Positions 55,685-64,000 of a stretch of DNA of 64,000 nt are shown piece by piece. A program made the translations under genes and the position numbers. The notes below the pieces were generated by a model. The model did no database searches, was not told where the DNA came from, and was given only the letters and a program-made list of their open reading frames with translations. Source of the DNA: Ruania alkalisoli (GTDB taxonomy: Bacteria > Actinomycetota > Actinomycetes > Actinomycetales > Beutenbergiaceae); the NCBI RefSeq assembly GCF_014960965.1, contig NZ_CP063169.1:2947581-3011580 (forward strand), given 5' to 3'. Numbering within the stretch: the first letter of the stretch is position 1; each line of letters opens with the position of its first letter.

Positions 55685-56806
55685 TCAGCTCGGACGTTGG
55701 CCGGCGGTGCGCTGCTTGAGGAACGATGGTGTGGGGATGGGCACCACGGTAATCACGGTCGCCAGCACAGCACCAATCGCGGCACCCATGAGCACCTGCG
55801 GGACCGGGAAGATCACCAGCGCGGCGGCGCTGAAGGAGACCACCGTGGTCCACAGGTACATGATCGCCACGGCCCGCCGGTGAGAGTGACCGCGGTCGAG
55901 CAGCTTGTGATGCAGGTGTGTCCGGTCAGCATGAAACGGGGACTTCCCCTTCATCAACCGGCGAAGACTGGTGACGGCGACGTCCAGCAACGGCAGGAGC
56001 AGCACCGCGACCGGCAGGACGATCGGGACGAACGCGGGCAACGCCTGCCGGGACTCCAGCACCGCGGGGTCGATCTGACCGGTGACCACGATCGATGCCG
56101 CGGCGATCGTCATGCCCAGCGGCATCGCGCCGGAGTCGCCCATGAAGATCCTTGCCGGATGGAAGTTGTGCGGCAGAAAGCCCAGGCAGGCCCCCACGAG
56201 CGCTGCGATCACGACCGTGGCGAGATCGGAGTAGTCGGTCGGGTTGTTGTTGCGGGTCAGCAGGTAGGTGTAGACGAAGAACGCCGATCCGCCGATGGCG
56301 ATCACCCCGGCCGCCAGTCCATCCAGTCCGTCCACCCAGTTAACGGCGTTGATCGCGATCACCACCACGAGCACCGTCGCGAACAGGATCAGCCGGTCCG
56401 AACCGATGGTCAGGCCGAAGATCGGCAGCGTGACCAACGCCACTCCTTGCCAGGCCAGCACGCCGGCTACCAGGATCTGGCCGATCAGTTTGGTCACCCA
56501 GTCCAGGTCCCAGATGTCGTCGGCCACACCGAGCAGGCAGAGTGCTGTGGCGCACACGAGGATCGCCCACGGCAGTGTGTCGTCGAAGACAGCACCCAGG
56601 AACTCCGTACGGGAGGCGAACAACAGCGCGCACCCGAGTCCGGCCACCATCGCCACTCCCCCGAGCCGCGGCGTCGGAACCGTGTGCACATCGCGCGCAC
56701 GGACCGCCGTCACGGCTCCGACTCGCTGGGCCAGGCGACGCGCCAGCGGTGTGGTCAGGTAGGTGACAGCCGCCGCGACGGCTAGCACGAGCAGGTAGAC
56801 CCTCAC
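55685..56806 (-). CDS. wecA: Undecaprenyl-phosphate GlcNAc-1-phosphate transferase (MraY/WecA family)
   Basis: The 373-residue protein has about 11 membrane helices and transfers an amino-sugar-1-phosphate to the lipid carrier, starting teichoic acid, arabinogalactan-like linker or polysaccharide synthesis. Family motifs are VADDIWDLDW (D96, D97, D100), NAVNWVDGLDGLAAG, FMGDSGAMPLG and the cytoplasmic HADRTHLHH loop. The last places it with WecA/TagO rather than MraY. The ATG overlaps the sua5 stop. The sua5-wecA-atp order is conserved in actinobacteria. Confidence 0.93.
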   Translation of the reverse strand: MRVYLLVLAVAAAVTYLTTPLARRLAQRVGAVTAVRARDVHTVPTPRLGGVAMVAGLGCALLFASRTEFLGAVFDDTLPWAILVCATALCLLGVADDIWDLDWVTKLIGQILVAGVLAWQGVALVTLPIFGLTIGSDRLILFATVLVVVIAINAVNWVDGLDGLAAGVIAIGGSAFFVYTYLLTRNNNPTDYSDLATVVIAALVGACLGFLPHNFHPARIFMGDSGAMPLGMTIAAASIVVTGQIDPAVLESRQALPAFVPIVLPVAVLLLPLLDVAVTSLRRLMKGKSPFHADRTHLHHKLLDRGHSHRRAVAIMYLWTTVVSFSAAALVIFPVPQVLMGAAIGAVLATVITVVPIPTPSFLKQRTAGQRPS

Positions 56807-57699
56807 GGCTGGGTGGCACCACCGGTGGTGTCAGTCTCCTCGGTGTCAGTGTCCTCGGTGTCAGTGTCCTCGGTGTCAGTGTCCTCGGTGCCGGGCTCGT
56901 CGGTGCCGGGCTCGTCAGTGCTGGGCTGGTCAGCCTCGTGCTCGCCCGGGGTGCCTTGACCGTCACCGTCAGCCTCATCGCCAACAGCCTCGTCGCCCTC
57001 GTCGGGCCCGTCACCGACCTCGGCCGGCTGGTTCTCCGGCAGCAACTCCGGTGCTATCGAACCGAGCTCTTCGGCGGTAAGCGCACCTTCGCGCACGATG
57101 CGCATCTGCGCCCCGGTCGCGTCCACGATGGTGGACGGCACCGGACCAGGGGTCGCTCCGCCGTCGAGGTACACCTTCACGGCACGGCCCAGCTGCTCGG
57201 CGGCGTCGGCACACGTGGTAGCCGAATCCTGCCCCGTCTTGTTCGCACTGGAGACGGCCAGCGGCCCCGTGCGCCGCAGCAGCGCCAGCGCCACCTCGTC
57301 GTCGGGCATCCGCAGGGCGACCGTGCCGTGGGTCTCCCCCAGGTCCCAATGCAGGCTGGGTTGCGCGGTCAGGATGACCGTCAGCGGCCCCGGCCAGAAC
57401 TCGGTCACCAGATCCCGCACCGCCTGCGGGATCTCCGTGGCGAGCCCGTCCAGCGTCCTCACGTCGCCGATCAGCACCGGCGGCGGCATCTGCCGGCCGC
57501 GTCCCTTGGCGCGAAGCAGCGCGGAGACTGCCTTCGGTGTGAAGGCGTCGGCTGCGATGCCGTAGACCGTGTCGGTCGGGAGCACGACGAGCTGCCCGCT
57601 CGCCAACGTCTTGACGGCTTCGTCCAGGTGGCCCGCTCGGGCCCCGGCGTCGGAACAGTCCCTCAGAAGTACCTCGCTCACGAGGTCTGAGTCTGTCAC
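56803..57699 (-). CDS. sua5: L-threonylcarbamoyladenylate synthase (Sua5/YwlC) with acidic tail
   Basis: This enzyme makes threonylcarbamoyl-AMP for the t6A37 modification of tRNA. The first 205 residues are the YrdC/Sua5 domain: LPTDTVYGIAADAFTPKAVS, the tRNA/ATP-binding RAKGRGRQMPPPVLI, FWPGPLTVIL and LAVSSANKTGQDSATTC. The remaining 90 residues are not a Sua5 C-terminal domain but an Asp/Glu/Thr-rich disordered tail with tandem repeats. GTG 57699 is the most likely start; frames further upstream have no family match. Confidence 0.92.
   Translation of the reverse strand: MTDSDLVSEVLLRDCSDAGARAGHLDEAVKTLASGQLVVLPTDTVYGIAADAFTPKAVSALLRAKGRGRQMPPPVLIGDVRTLDGLATEIPQAVRDLVTEFWPGPLTVILTAQPSLHWDLGETHGTVALRMPDDEVALALLRRTGPLAVSSANKTGQDSATTCADAAEQLGRAVKVYLDGGATPGPVPSTIVDATGAQMRIVREGALTAEELGSIAPELLPENQPAEVGDGPDEGDEAVGDEADGDGQGTPGEHEADQPSTDEPGTDEPGTEDTDTEDTDTEDTDTEETDTTGGATQP
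56826..56894. repeat. 15-base tandem repeat in the sua5 tail
   Basis: GTGTCAGTGTCCTCG repeats about four times with near-perfect identity and is followed by a GTGCCGGGCTCGTC-type repeat. They encode the Glu-Asp-Thr-Asp-Thr and Gly-Thr-Asp-Glu-Pro runs of the Sua5 tail. Confidence 0.85.
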
Positions 57700-57772
57700 G
57701 TCTCGGCACCGATCGGTCCATCTGCCCGTGCTTCGGTCATCCCGACGGCGGAGCCCACCCTCGCAGGCGTGG

Positions 57773-57778
57773 CAGGCT
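57773..57778 (+). promoter_or_regulatory. -10 element (CAGGCT) of the VanZ-like gene
   Basis: CAGGCT is followed by GAGCCC and GTG 57785, matching the leaderless pattern with one change from TAGGCT. Confidence 0.4.
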
Positions 57779-57784
57779 GAGCCC

Positions 57785-58192
57785 GTGCCCGACTCCGCCA
57801 CCACCCCACCGAGCGCCTCCCGCAGGCGCCCAGGGACGACTCCTTCCAGCACCTGGCTCGTCCGTCTAGCCTTCGCGGGATCGATCCTGGTCCAGCTGGT
57901 GGTGCTGTACCTGCCGGCAACGCCCGACGGTGCGCCCAGCACTCCCGGGGCCGACAAGGCGGTTCATGTGCTCGTCTTCGCCGTCGTGATGCTGACCGGG
58001 CGGCTGCTTCCTCTGCCCGGGGTACCGCTCGCAGCCGTGCTGCTCGTGCACGCCGGTGTCAGCGAACTGGTCCAGCATCTGCTGCTCCCCGGCCGCAGTG
58101 GCGACCTGGCAGACATCGTCGCCGACATCGCCGGCATCGCGCTGGGCTGGTACGTCGCCTCCATGATCACGCGGCACCGGCTGCGCCGCTGA
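57785..58192 (+). CDS. VanZ-like membrane protein
   Basis: The 135-residue protein has four predicted membrane helices. The segments PGADKAVHVLVFAVVMLTGR and SELVQHLLLPGRSGDLADIV, followed by ADIAGIALG, are the conserved VanZ-type D-K-xxH and GR-xxDxxDxxAN-like motifs. The role of such proteins is unknown apart from low-level teicoplanin resistance reported for the prototype VanZ. It is the only plus-strand gene in the last 18 kb, sitting between prmC and sua5 and interrupting the usual collinear order. Confidence 0.82.
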   Translation: MPDSATTPPSASRRRPGTTPSSTWLVRLAFAGSILVQLVVLYLPATPDGAPSTPGADKAVHVLVFAVVMLTGRLLPLPGVPLAAVLLVHAGVSELVQHLLLPGRSGDLADIVADIAGIALGWYVASMITRHRLRR

Positions 58193-58211
58193 CCGCGGGG
58201 GTGCTGCGTAC

Positions 58212-59108
58212 CTACCGCCGTCGCGCCAGCAGCATCCGGTCCCGGCCCGTGAGGTCGGCACCGGTCCTGATCGCCTGGAGCTCGCCCGTCTCGCGCGCGA
58301 GCTCACGCACGGCCGCGGCCTGGACCTCGGCATGCTCCATCACGAACGTCCCACCAGGGCGAAGCAGCGTGAGCGCGCGCCGCAACACCCCGCGTGGCAC
58401 ATCGAGCCCGTCGTGGCCGCCTCCGTACAGTGCCAGGTCCGGATCGTGGTCACGCACCTCCGGATCGACCGGTACGGCATCGGGCGGGATGTAGGGCGGA
58501 TTCGTCACGACCACGTCGACCGCGCCGTCCAGATCCGCCAGCGTCTGCGGGGCGGTGGCGTCGGCGCGCAGCACACGCACCTCGAGGCCGAGTCGCCGGG
58601 CGTTCGCTGCGATCGCAGCGCAGGCTTCCTCACCCAGCTCCACGGCGACAACCCGCGCCGAGGGCACCTCGCGGGCCACGCTCAGTGCGATCGCACCGCT
58701 GCCGCTGCACAGGTCCACCACGACGGGAGCATCCCCTGCCGCGCGCTCGGCAGCGGCGTCGATCGCCACTCCCGCCACGATCTCGGTCTCCGGCCGGGGA
58801 ACAAACACCCCCGGCCCCACCTGCAGCTCGAGATAGCGGAAGTGGGCGACTCCGGTGATGTGCTGCAACGGCACCCGTCGCCGCCGACGATCGACGACCG
58901 CGGCGTACCGCACCCCGAAGTCCGCCGGCAACTCCGGAGGGAGGGCAAGCACGAGGCGGTCCACGCCGAGGACGAACTCGGCCAGCGCCAGCGCGTCCTG
59001 CTGAGGTGAGGCAACTCCCGCCTGGGTGAGCACCGCCGTCGCCCCGCTGACCAGCTGCCGCAAGGACGGCGAGGACGTCGGCTCAGGCCTGCAGGCGTGC
59101 TCGTTCAC
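58212..59108 (-). CDS. prmC: Peptide chain release factor N5-glutamine methyltransferase
   Basis: PrmC methylates the glutamine of the GGQ motif in release factors. The 298-residue protein has an N-terminal helical domain, the SAM-binding loop [16 protein letters not shown] and the catalytic NPPYIPP at residues 203-209. The GTG at 59108 overlaps the stop of prfA (GTGA), coupling the enzyme to its substrate. Confidence 0.95.
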   Translation of the reverse strand: MNEHACRPEPTSSPSLRQLVSGATAVLTQAGVASPQQDALALAEFVLGVDRLVLALPPELPADFGVRYAAVVDRRRRRVPLQHITGVAHFRYLELQVGPGVFVPRPETEIVAGVAIDAAAERAAGDAPVVVDLCSGSGAIALSVAREVPSARVVAVELGEEACAAIAANARRLGLEVRVLRADATAPQTLADLDGAVDVVVTNPPYIPPDAVPVDPEVRDHDPDLALYGGGHDGLDVPRGVLRRALTLLRPGGTFVMEHAEVQAAAVRELARETGELQAIRTGADLTGRDRMLLARRR

Positions 59109-60190
59109 GCGTCTGCGGCACCGGCGAGCCGCTCCGCCTCATCCATCTGGATCGCGGAACCGACCACAGGGCCCAGATCACCGGCAAGCACCTGGTCCAG
59201 GTTGTAGGCCTTGTACCCCGTGCGGTGGTCGGCGATCCGGTTCTCGGGAAAGTTGTACGTACGGATCCGCTCGGACCGGTCCACGGTCCGGATCTGAGAG
59301 CGGCGCATTTCGGCCGCCTCGGCATCGGCGGCCTCCTGGCGGGCCGCCAGCAGCCGTGCTCTCAGCACCCGCATCGCCTGCTCGCGGTTCTGCAGCTGCG
59401 ACTTCTCGTTCTGCATCGAGACCACGATGCCGGTAGGCACGTGGGTGATGCGCACGGCCGAGTCGGTGGTGTTGACGCTCTGCCCTCCGGGACCGGATGA
59501 ACGGAAGACGTCGATGCGCAGGTCGTTCGGGTCGATCTCCACCTCGCCCGCGTCCTCGACCTCCGGGAACACCAACACGCCGGCGGCGGAGGTATGGATC
59601 CGCCCTTGCGACTCTGTCACCGGCACCCGTTGCACCCGATGCACGCCACCTTCGTACTTCAGGAAGGCCCACACTCCCTCGGCCGGGTCGGTCGACCTCG
59701 ACTTGATCGCCATCGAGACGTCCTTGTAGCCGCCGAGGTCGGAGTGGGTCTCATCGAGGATCTGTGTCGTCCACCCCTGGCGTTCGGCGAAACGCTGGTA
59801 CATCCGCAGCAGGTCGGCGGCGAACAGTGCGGATTCCTCACCGCCCTCACCGGCCTTCACCTGCAGGATGACATCGCGTCCGTCGTCGGGGTCACGTGGG
59901 ATCAGTACCCGCCGCAGCACCTCGGCAGCCTCGGCGGCCGCCGCCTGCAACGGCTCGACCTCCTCAGCGAAGGTGGGATCGTCGGCGGCCAGCTCGGCGG
60001 CGGCCTCGGCATCCTCACTCGCACCGCGCCAGGCACGGTAGGCCGCCACGACCCGGCCGAGCTCGGCATACCGCCGGCCGAGGGTGCGAGCGCGCGCCTG
60101 ATCGGCGTGCACCTGCGGATCGGCCAGCGCGGCCTCGATCTCCGCGTACTCCGCCAGTAGCGGATCCACCGCGATGAACACCTCGCTCAT
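59105..60190 (-). CDS. prfA: Peptide chain release factor 1
   Basis: RF1 terminates translation at UAA and UAG. The 361-residue protein has the codon-recognition motif PVT at residues 190-192 in [18 protein letters not shown] and the catalytic GGQ at 235-237 in [10 protein letters not shown]. The ATG at 60190 is preceded by AAGGG. There is no rpmE gene between rho and prfA, where many actinobacteria have it. Confidence 0.97.
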   Translation of the reverse strand: MSEVFIAVDPLLAEYAEIEAALADPQVHADQARARTLGRRYAELGRVVAAYRAWRGASEDAEAAAELAADDPTFAEEVEPLQAAAAEAAEVLRRVLIPRDPDDGRDVILQVKAGEGGEESALFAADLLRMYQRFAERQGWTTQILDETHSDLGGYKDVSMAIKSRSTDPAEGVWAFLKYEGGVHRVQRVPVTESQGRIHTSAAGVLVFPEVEDAGEVEIDPNDLRIDVFRSSGPGGQSVNTTDSAVRITHVPTGIVVSMQNEKSQLQNREQAMRVLRARLLAARQEAADAEAAEMRRSQIRTVDRSERIRTYNFPENRIADHRTGYKAYNLDQVLAGDLGPVVGSAIQMDEAERLAGAADA

Positions 60191-60228
60191 CTGCACCCTT
60201 CCCTCGACGCCGGTTGCCTGTGCGCGAC

Positions 60229-60265
60229 GTGCCCGGCTCCGCCCTCGTGGGTCAGAGCCGGGCAC
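60229..60265 (-). terminator. 11-bp stem-loop after rho
   Basis: GTGCCCGGCTC (60229-60239) and its exact reverse complement GAGCCGGGCAC (60255-60265) enclose a 15-base loop, beginning 7 bases after the rho stop codon. There is no U-tract on the transcript, so it may act as an intrinsic-like terminator of the type described in actinobacteria, or as an RNA processing or stability element before prfA. Confidence 0.6.
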
Positions 60266-60272
60266 TCACGTG

Positions 60273-62318
60273 CTAATCGGAACCGTGCGCGGGGGTGGTC
60301 TTGTTCACGGTGAGGAGGAACTCCGCGTTGGAGGAGGTGCTGCGCATCTTGGACTGCACCAGCTCGATTGCCTGCTGCTGGTCCAGCGACCCCAGCAGAC
60401 GCCGCAGCTTCCACACGATGGCGAGCTCCTCAGAAGAAACGAGCAGCTCTTCACGGCGGGTGCCGGAGACGTTGACGTCGACCGCCGGGAAGATCCGCTT
60501 GTCGGCCAGGTGACGGGACAAGCGCAGCTCCATGTTGCCGGTGCCCTTGAACTCCTCGAAGATCACCTCGTCCATCTTCGACCCGGTCTCGACCAGGGCT
60601 GAGGCGAGGATCGTCAACGACCCGCCGTGCTCGATGTTGCGTGCCGCACCGAAGAACTTCTTCGGCGGGTACAGCGCGGAGGCGTCCACGCCGCCGGAGA
60701 GAATCCGTCCCGAGGCCGGTGCCGCGAGGTTGTAGGCGCGCGAGAGGCGGGTGAGGGAGTCCAGCAGCACCACCACGTCCTGCCCGAGCTCGACCAGTCG
60801 CTTGGCGCGTTCGATCGCCAATTCCGCCACGATGGTGTGGTCGGAGGCCGGCCGGTCGAAGGTGGAGGCGATCACCTCACCGGAGACCGTGCGCTCCATG
60901 TCCGTGACCTCTTCCGGCCGTTCGTCCACGAGCACCACCATCAGGTGTACCTCGGGATCGTTGGCCGTGATCGCGTTGGCGATCTGCTGCATCACGATCG
61001 TCTTTCCCGCCTTGGGCGGGGCAACGATCAGGCCGCGCTGTCCCTTCCCGATCGGGGCCACGAGGTCCACGATCCGGGGCGTGAGGTCCTTGCCGCCACT
61101 CTCCAAGCGCAGCCGGTCCTGCGGGTACAGCGGGGTCAGCGTGGAGAACTCAGGGCGCGGACCAGCCTCGTCGACGGGCACGCCGTTGACCTGATCGAGG
61201 CGCACCAGCGCGTTGTACTTCTGCCGCTGGTTGTTCTCGCCCTCCCGTGGCTGACGGACAGCCCCGAGGATTGCATCGCCGCGGCGTAGACCGTACTTCT
61301 TGACCTGACCGAGCGAGACGTAGACGTCGTTCGGACCGGGCAGATAGCCACTCGTGCGCACGAAGGCGTAGTTGTCGAGGATGTCGAGGATCCCGCCGAC
61401 CGGGAGGAGCACATCCTCCTCGGTGATCTCGATCTCTTCCTCGACCGGCTCCGGGCCGCGCCCACGGCGCTTGCGGTCACGGTAGCGGTCGCGTCCCCGC
61501 CGACGGCGCCCGGACCGTTCGTCCTCGGAGTCACCACGTTGCGGGCTCGAGTCACGGCCGGAGCCCTGCTTCTGCCCGCCGGATTCCTCTTCCTGCTGAC
61601 CCTCCGGTCGGCGCCCTTCGGGGAGGCGGATGTCATCCAGCGACGGCTTGCGCGCAGCCTCGCTGTCTTCTTGCTTGCCGGAGCCGGGCAGGTCGAGCTG
61701 CGGCTGACGCCCGGTGGAGCGCGCACGGCGGTTGCGACGCGGCCCACCGTCCTGGTCCGGGCCGCTTCCGCCGGAGTCACGTGCACCGCGAGACTCCTCG
61801 GATGACCCTTGACGCTGCTGACCCTGATCGTGCTGGCCGCGCGCCTGCTGGTCCTTCTGGACCTGGTTCTGCTCGCCCTGGTCCTGCTGGGCTGGCTTCG
61901 TCCTGGCCCGCTGGCCACGGTCCTGGTTCCGGGTGCGCCCCTCGGCGGCAGCAGGCTCAGCCCGCCGAGCCTGTCCAGCACTGTCAGCCTGTCCAGCACT
62001 GTCAGGGGTCACACCGCCTGTGGCGGGCTTGTCGCGCTTCGCAGGCTTGTCGCGCTTCGCAGGCTTGTCGCTCTTCGCAGGCTTGTCCTGCTTCTCGGTC
62101 GCCGCCGGCGGAGCGGCCGGAGCCGAGCGCTCACCGTTGCTCGTGGCCCGGCCGGAGCCGCCACGCGCCTCACGGATCGCCGCGACGAGGTCGCTCTTGC
62201 GCATCCGGCCGGTGCCCTTGAGGCCCATCTCAGATGCGATGGCCTGAAGCTCGGCAAGGCGCAATGAGGACAGCGCCCCGCTGCGACCGGTGGCGGACGT
62301 GGAGGTGGATTCTGGCAC
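60273..62318 (-). CDS. rho: Transcription termination factor Rho
   Basis: The 681-residue ATP-dependent helicase ends transcripts. A SAP-like N-terminal segment ([20 protein letters not shown]) is followed by an insertion of about 220 residues rich in Lys, Arg, Gln, Asp and Gly with [18 protein letters not shown]-type repeats, typical of high-GC Gram-positive Rho. Then come the RNA-binding domain ([20 protein letters not shown]), Walker A APPKAGKT, the Q-loop region and [23 protein letters not shown] 62318 has AAGGA at good spacing; ATG 62375 is an alternative. Confidence 0.94.
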   Translation of the reverse strand: MPESTSTSATGRSGALSSLRLAELQAIASEMGLKGTGRMRKSDLVAAIREARGGSGRATSNGERSAPAAPPAATEKQDKPAKSDKPAKRDKPAKRDKPATGGVTPDSAGQADSAGQARRAEPAAAEGRTRNQDRGQRARTKPAQQDQGEQNQVQKDQQARGQHDQGQQRQGSSEESRGARDSGGSGPDQDGGPRRNRRARSTGRQPQLDLPGSGKQEDSEAARKPSLDDIRLPEGRRPEGQQEEESGGQKQGSGRDSSPQRGDSEDERSGRRRRGRDRYRDRKRRGRGPEPVEEEIEITEEDVLLPVGGILDILDNYAFVRTSGYLPGPNDVYVSLGQVKKYGLRRGDAILGAVRQPREGENNQRQKYNALVRLDQVNGVPVDEAGPRPEFSTLTPLYPQDRLRLESGGKDLTPRIVDLVAPIGKGQRGLIVAPPKAGKTIVMQQIANAITANDPEVHLMVVLVDERPEEVTDMERTVSGEVIASTFDRPASDHTIVAELAIERAKRLVELGQDVVVLLDSLTRLSRAYNLAAPASGRILSGGVDASALYPPKKFFGAARNIEHGGSLTILASALVETGSKMDEVIFEEFKGTGNMELRLSRHLADKRIFPAVDVNVSGTRREELLVSSEELAIVWKLRRLLGSLDQQQAIELVQSKMRSTSSNAEFLLTVNKTTPAHGSD

Positions 62319-62477
62319 GAGGTTCCTTCTCTCGACACGCACCCGATCAGATATGTCCGGTGCGGCAGATGTCATCGGCCACGACGGGCCGGAGTGGATG
62401 GGGCCACGCCCGCGGCATCGCCGCACGTGGACGGGCACGACCACCAGGGCCTGAGCCCCGAGATGGTATGCCCCACA

Positions 62478-62483
62478 AGCCTA
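62478..62483 (-). promoter_or_regulatory. Possible -10 (TAGGCT) of rho with a long leader
   Basis: TAGGCT on the minus strand lies in the 214-base gap between thrB and rho and would give a rho leader of about 150 bases. Long leaders are common for rho genes, which are autoregulated in several bacteria. No clear -35 or leader hairpin was recognised. Confidence 0.4.
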
Positions 62484-62532
62484 GCACCGAGGGACGACGA
62501 GCGGGACGAGACCAGAGGACCGGCCCGGACTC

Positions 62533-63450
62533 CTAACGGGAGTTCTCGATGCCCGAACCTGCAGTGAGCGGCAGGACGCCGTCGGTGTCGATCCCTGGGC
62601 GTCGCACGCTCCACTCCGGCCCGAGGCCGGCCACGGTGGCACCGTCCAGCGCGGACAGCACGAGCACGGTCGGTCCCGCTCCCGAGATGACCGCGGGGTG
62701 CCCTTCCGAACGCAGCCGCCGCACCAGGGCGACACTGGCCATCATGGCATCGGCCCGCTGCGCCTGGTGCAATCGGTCCGCAGTGGCGGGCAGGAGCAAG
62801 TCCGGGCGCGAGGTCAGCGCCAGGGTGAGGAGACCGGCACGACCGGCGTTGAAAGCCGCATCGGCATGGGAGACCGTGGCCGGGAGCGCGGCACGCGCCC
62901 GGCTCGTCGGCAGTCGTTCGGTGGGAATGAGCACCGTGAGCTCGATCCGCGGATCGACCTCGAGACGAGCGGCGCGAGCCTGACGTCCGTCCATCCACGC
63001 CACGGTCGCACCACCCAGGAGGGCCGGGGCGGCATTGTCGGGATGGCCTTCGAACTCGGTCGCGAGCTGCAGCAGCACGTCGTCAGCCAGTGCCTCCGGT
63101 TCACTGATGAGCCCACGGGCCGCGACCAGCCCGGCGATCACGGCAGCAGCGCTGGAACCGAGACCGCGGCCATGCGGGATGGCGTTCTCACAGTCGAGGG
63201 AGAAGCCGGCCTGCGGGGCGCCGACGTGGTCCAGTCCCGCGCGCAGCGCACGCACGACCAGGTGATCGTCGCCGTCGGGCACCTCCCCAGCACCTTCGCC
63301 GAATACCCGCACCTCGGTACGTCCGGTCGTGGCCCGCACGCGCACGCGGTCGTGGATCGTGTGGGCCAGGCCGAAGGAATCGAAGCCCGGCCCCAAGTTG
63401 GCGCTGGTGGCGGGCACCTGCACCCGCACCTCGTCGTGAACCAGCCGCAT
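62533..63450 (-). CDS. thrB: Homoserine kinase
   Basis: ThrB phosphorylates homoserine for threonine synthesis. The 305-residue GHMP kinase has VQVPATSANLGPGFDSFGLA near the N-terminus and the ATP loop IPHGRGLGSSAAAVIAG. The motif ISGAGPTVLVLSA near the C-terminus completes the family pattern. It starts 1 base after thrC, so the two are co-translated. Confidence 0.97.
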   Translation of the reverse strand: MRLVHDEVRVQVPATSANLGPGFDSFGLAHTIHDRVRVRATTGRTEVRVFGEGAGEVPDGDDHLVVRALRAGLDHVGAPQAGFSLDCENAIPHGRGLGSSAAAVIAGLVAARGLISEPEALADDVLLQLATEFEGHPDNAAPALLGGATVAWMDGRQARAARLEVDPRIELTVLIPTERLPTSRARAALPATVSHADAAFNAGRAGLLTLALTSRPDLLLPATADRLHQAQRADAMMASVALVRRLRSEGHPAVISGAGPTVLVLSALDGATVAGLGPEWSVRRPGIDTDGVLPLTAGSGIENSR

Positions 63451-63451
63451 G

Positions 63452-64000
63452 TCAGCCCAGGCCGAGGGCTCGCGCCGCGTCTGCGACGTCCGTCCCGATC
63501 ACCTGCGGATCCACCGGACGTTCGCCGAGTGCGGTGGCTGTGTCCTTGAGCCCGTTGCCCGTCACCGTGCACACGACGGTGGCGCCCTCAGGCACGTCCC
63601 CCGCCTCGGCACGGGCGAGCAGCCCAGCCACGCTGGCCGCGGAAGCCGGCTCGACGAAGACCCCCACCTCGGAGGCGATCATCGCCTGTGCATCAAGGAT
63701 CTGCGCGTCGCTGACGGCGTCGATCCGGCCGCCCGAGTCGTCCCGTGCCGCCACAGCGAGTTGCCAGGACGCCGGGTTACCGATCCGGATCGCGGTGGCG
63801 ACGGTCTCCGGAAACTCCACCGGTTCCCCCTTGACCAGGGGGGCTGCGCCGTCGGCCTGGACACCCCACATCTGCGGAGTGCGGGAGGCGAGTCCATCGG
63901 CGGCGTACTCGCGGTAACCCATCCAATAGGCGGAGATGTTCCCGGCGTTCCCCACCGGCAGCACGTGAATGGCGGGCGCCTCCCCGAGAGCGTCCACCAC
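63452..64000 (-). CDS. thrC: Threonine synthase, C-terminal part (runs off right edge)
   Basis: The visible 182 residues are the C-terminal half of the PLP enzyme that converts O-phosphohomoserine to threonine. [18 protein letters not shown] is the phosphate/PLP-binding loop of the family, and [15 protein letters not shown] and [15 protein letters not shown] follow. The N-terminus, including the PLP lysine, is outside the window. It is upstream of thrB in the same operon. Confidence 0.95.
   Translation of the reverse strand: MVDALGEAPAIHVLPVGNAGNISAYWMGYREYAADGLASRTPQMWGVQADGAAPLVKGEPVEFPETVATAIRIGNPASWQLAVAARDDSGGRIDAVSDAQILDAQAMIASEVGVFVEPASAASVAGLLARAEAGDVPEGATVVCTVTGNGLKDTATALGERPVDPQVIGTDVADAARALGLG

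Noticed and set aside
60191-60272. rpmE (ribosomal protein L31) between rho and prfA
   Set aside because: The gap is only 82 bases and contains a hairpin, with no open frame of suitable length.

Overview
The window is high-GC DNA from an actinobacterium. The gene order thrC-thrB-rho-prfA-prmC-sua5-wecA-atpIBEFHAGDC-DUF2550-nucS, the GlgE alpha-glucan pathway, mismatch endonuclease NucS and a DivIVA-like coiled-coil protein all point to that phylum. Many starts are leaderless, with a TANNNT -10 element exactly 6 bases before the start codon. The overall style suggests Micrococcales, perhaps a Ruania/Beutenbergia-like genus, but I cannot fix the genus from sequence alone. No rRNA, tRNA, CRISPR array, prophage or transposase was seen, and no gap between genes exceeds about 235 bases.

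Layout. 1-3.7 kb: a partial hypothetical gene and a membrane-anchored beta-propeller protein transcribed divergently, then etfBA. 3.8-8.8 kb: glgX, a KstD-like FAD dehydrogenase and trpS. 8.8-9.9 kb: a solitary AbiEi/DUF559-type nuclease-like gene bracketed by two copies of a 54-base near-perfect palindrome, one of which encodes the end of the gene; this is the most unusual structure in the window. 10-20 kb: glgP, then the overlapping glgE-treS-(mak-glgB) operon, in which maltokinase and branching enzyme are fused. 20-26 kb: a CXXC-less thioredoxin/TPR protein, a lipoprotein plus two-TM acidic membrane protein pair, a DivIVA-like protein, a GNAT acetyltransferase and a conserved hypothetical.

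26-31 kb: a sugar ABC importer operon (binding lipoprotein, two permeases) ending in a toroid-like carbohydrate-active enzyme candidate of unknown family. A perfect TTTGTTCGAACAAA palindrome lies against the -35 of its promoter. 31-33.8 kb: an alpha/beta hydrolase, a GCS2-type glutamate-cysteine ligase and a small zinc-site protein. 33.8-46 kb: a LacI-controlled glycan locus with GH1 beta-glucosidase, GH31 alpha-xylosidase, the LacI repressor, a second ABC importer, GH42 beta-galactosidase and a formylglycine sulfatase. Matching GAAGCGCTTC operators lie in both intergenic control regions. The enzyme set fits debranching of a beta-linked plant oligosaccharide such as xyloglucan, with the sulfatase unexplained; nagA follows on the opposite strand.

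46.9-64 kb is conserved core: nucS, DUF2550, the complete F1Fo ATP synthase operon, wecA, sua5, a VanZ-like gene, prmC, prfA, rho, thrB and the C-terminal part of thrC. Working together, GlgP, GlgX, GlgE, TreS and Mak-GlgB connect trehalose, maltose-1-phosphate and branched alpha-glucan. The two sugar importers lack their own ATPase and presumably share an MsiK-type ATPase encoded elsewhere.
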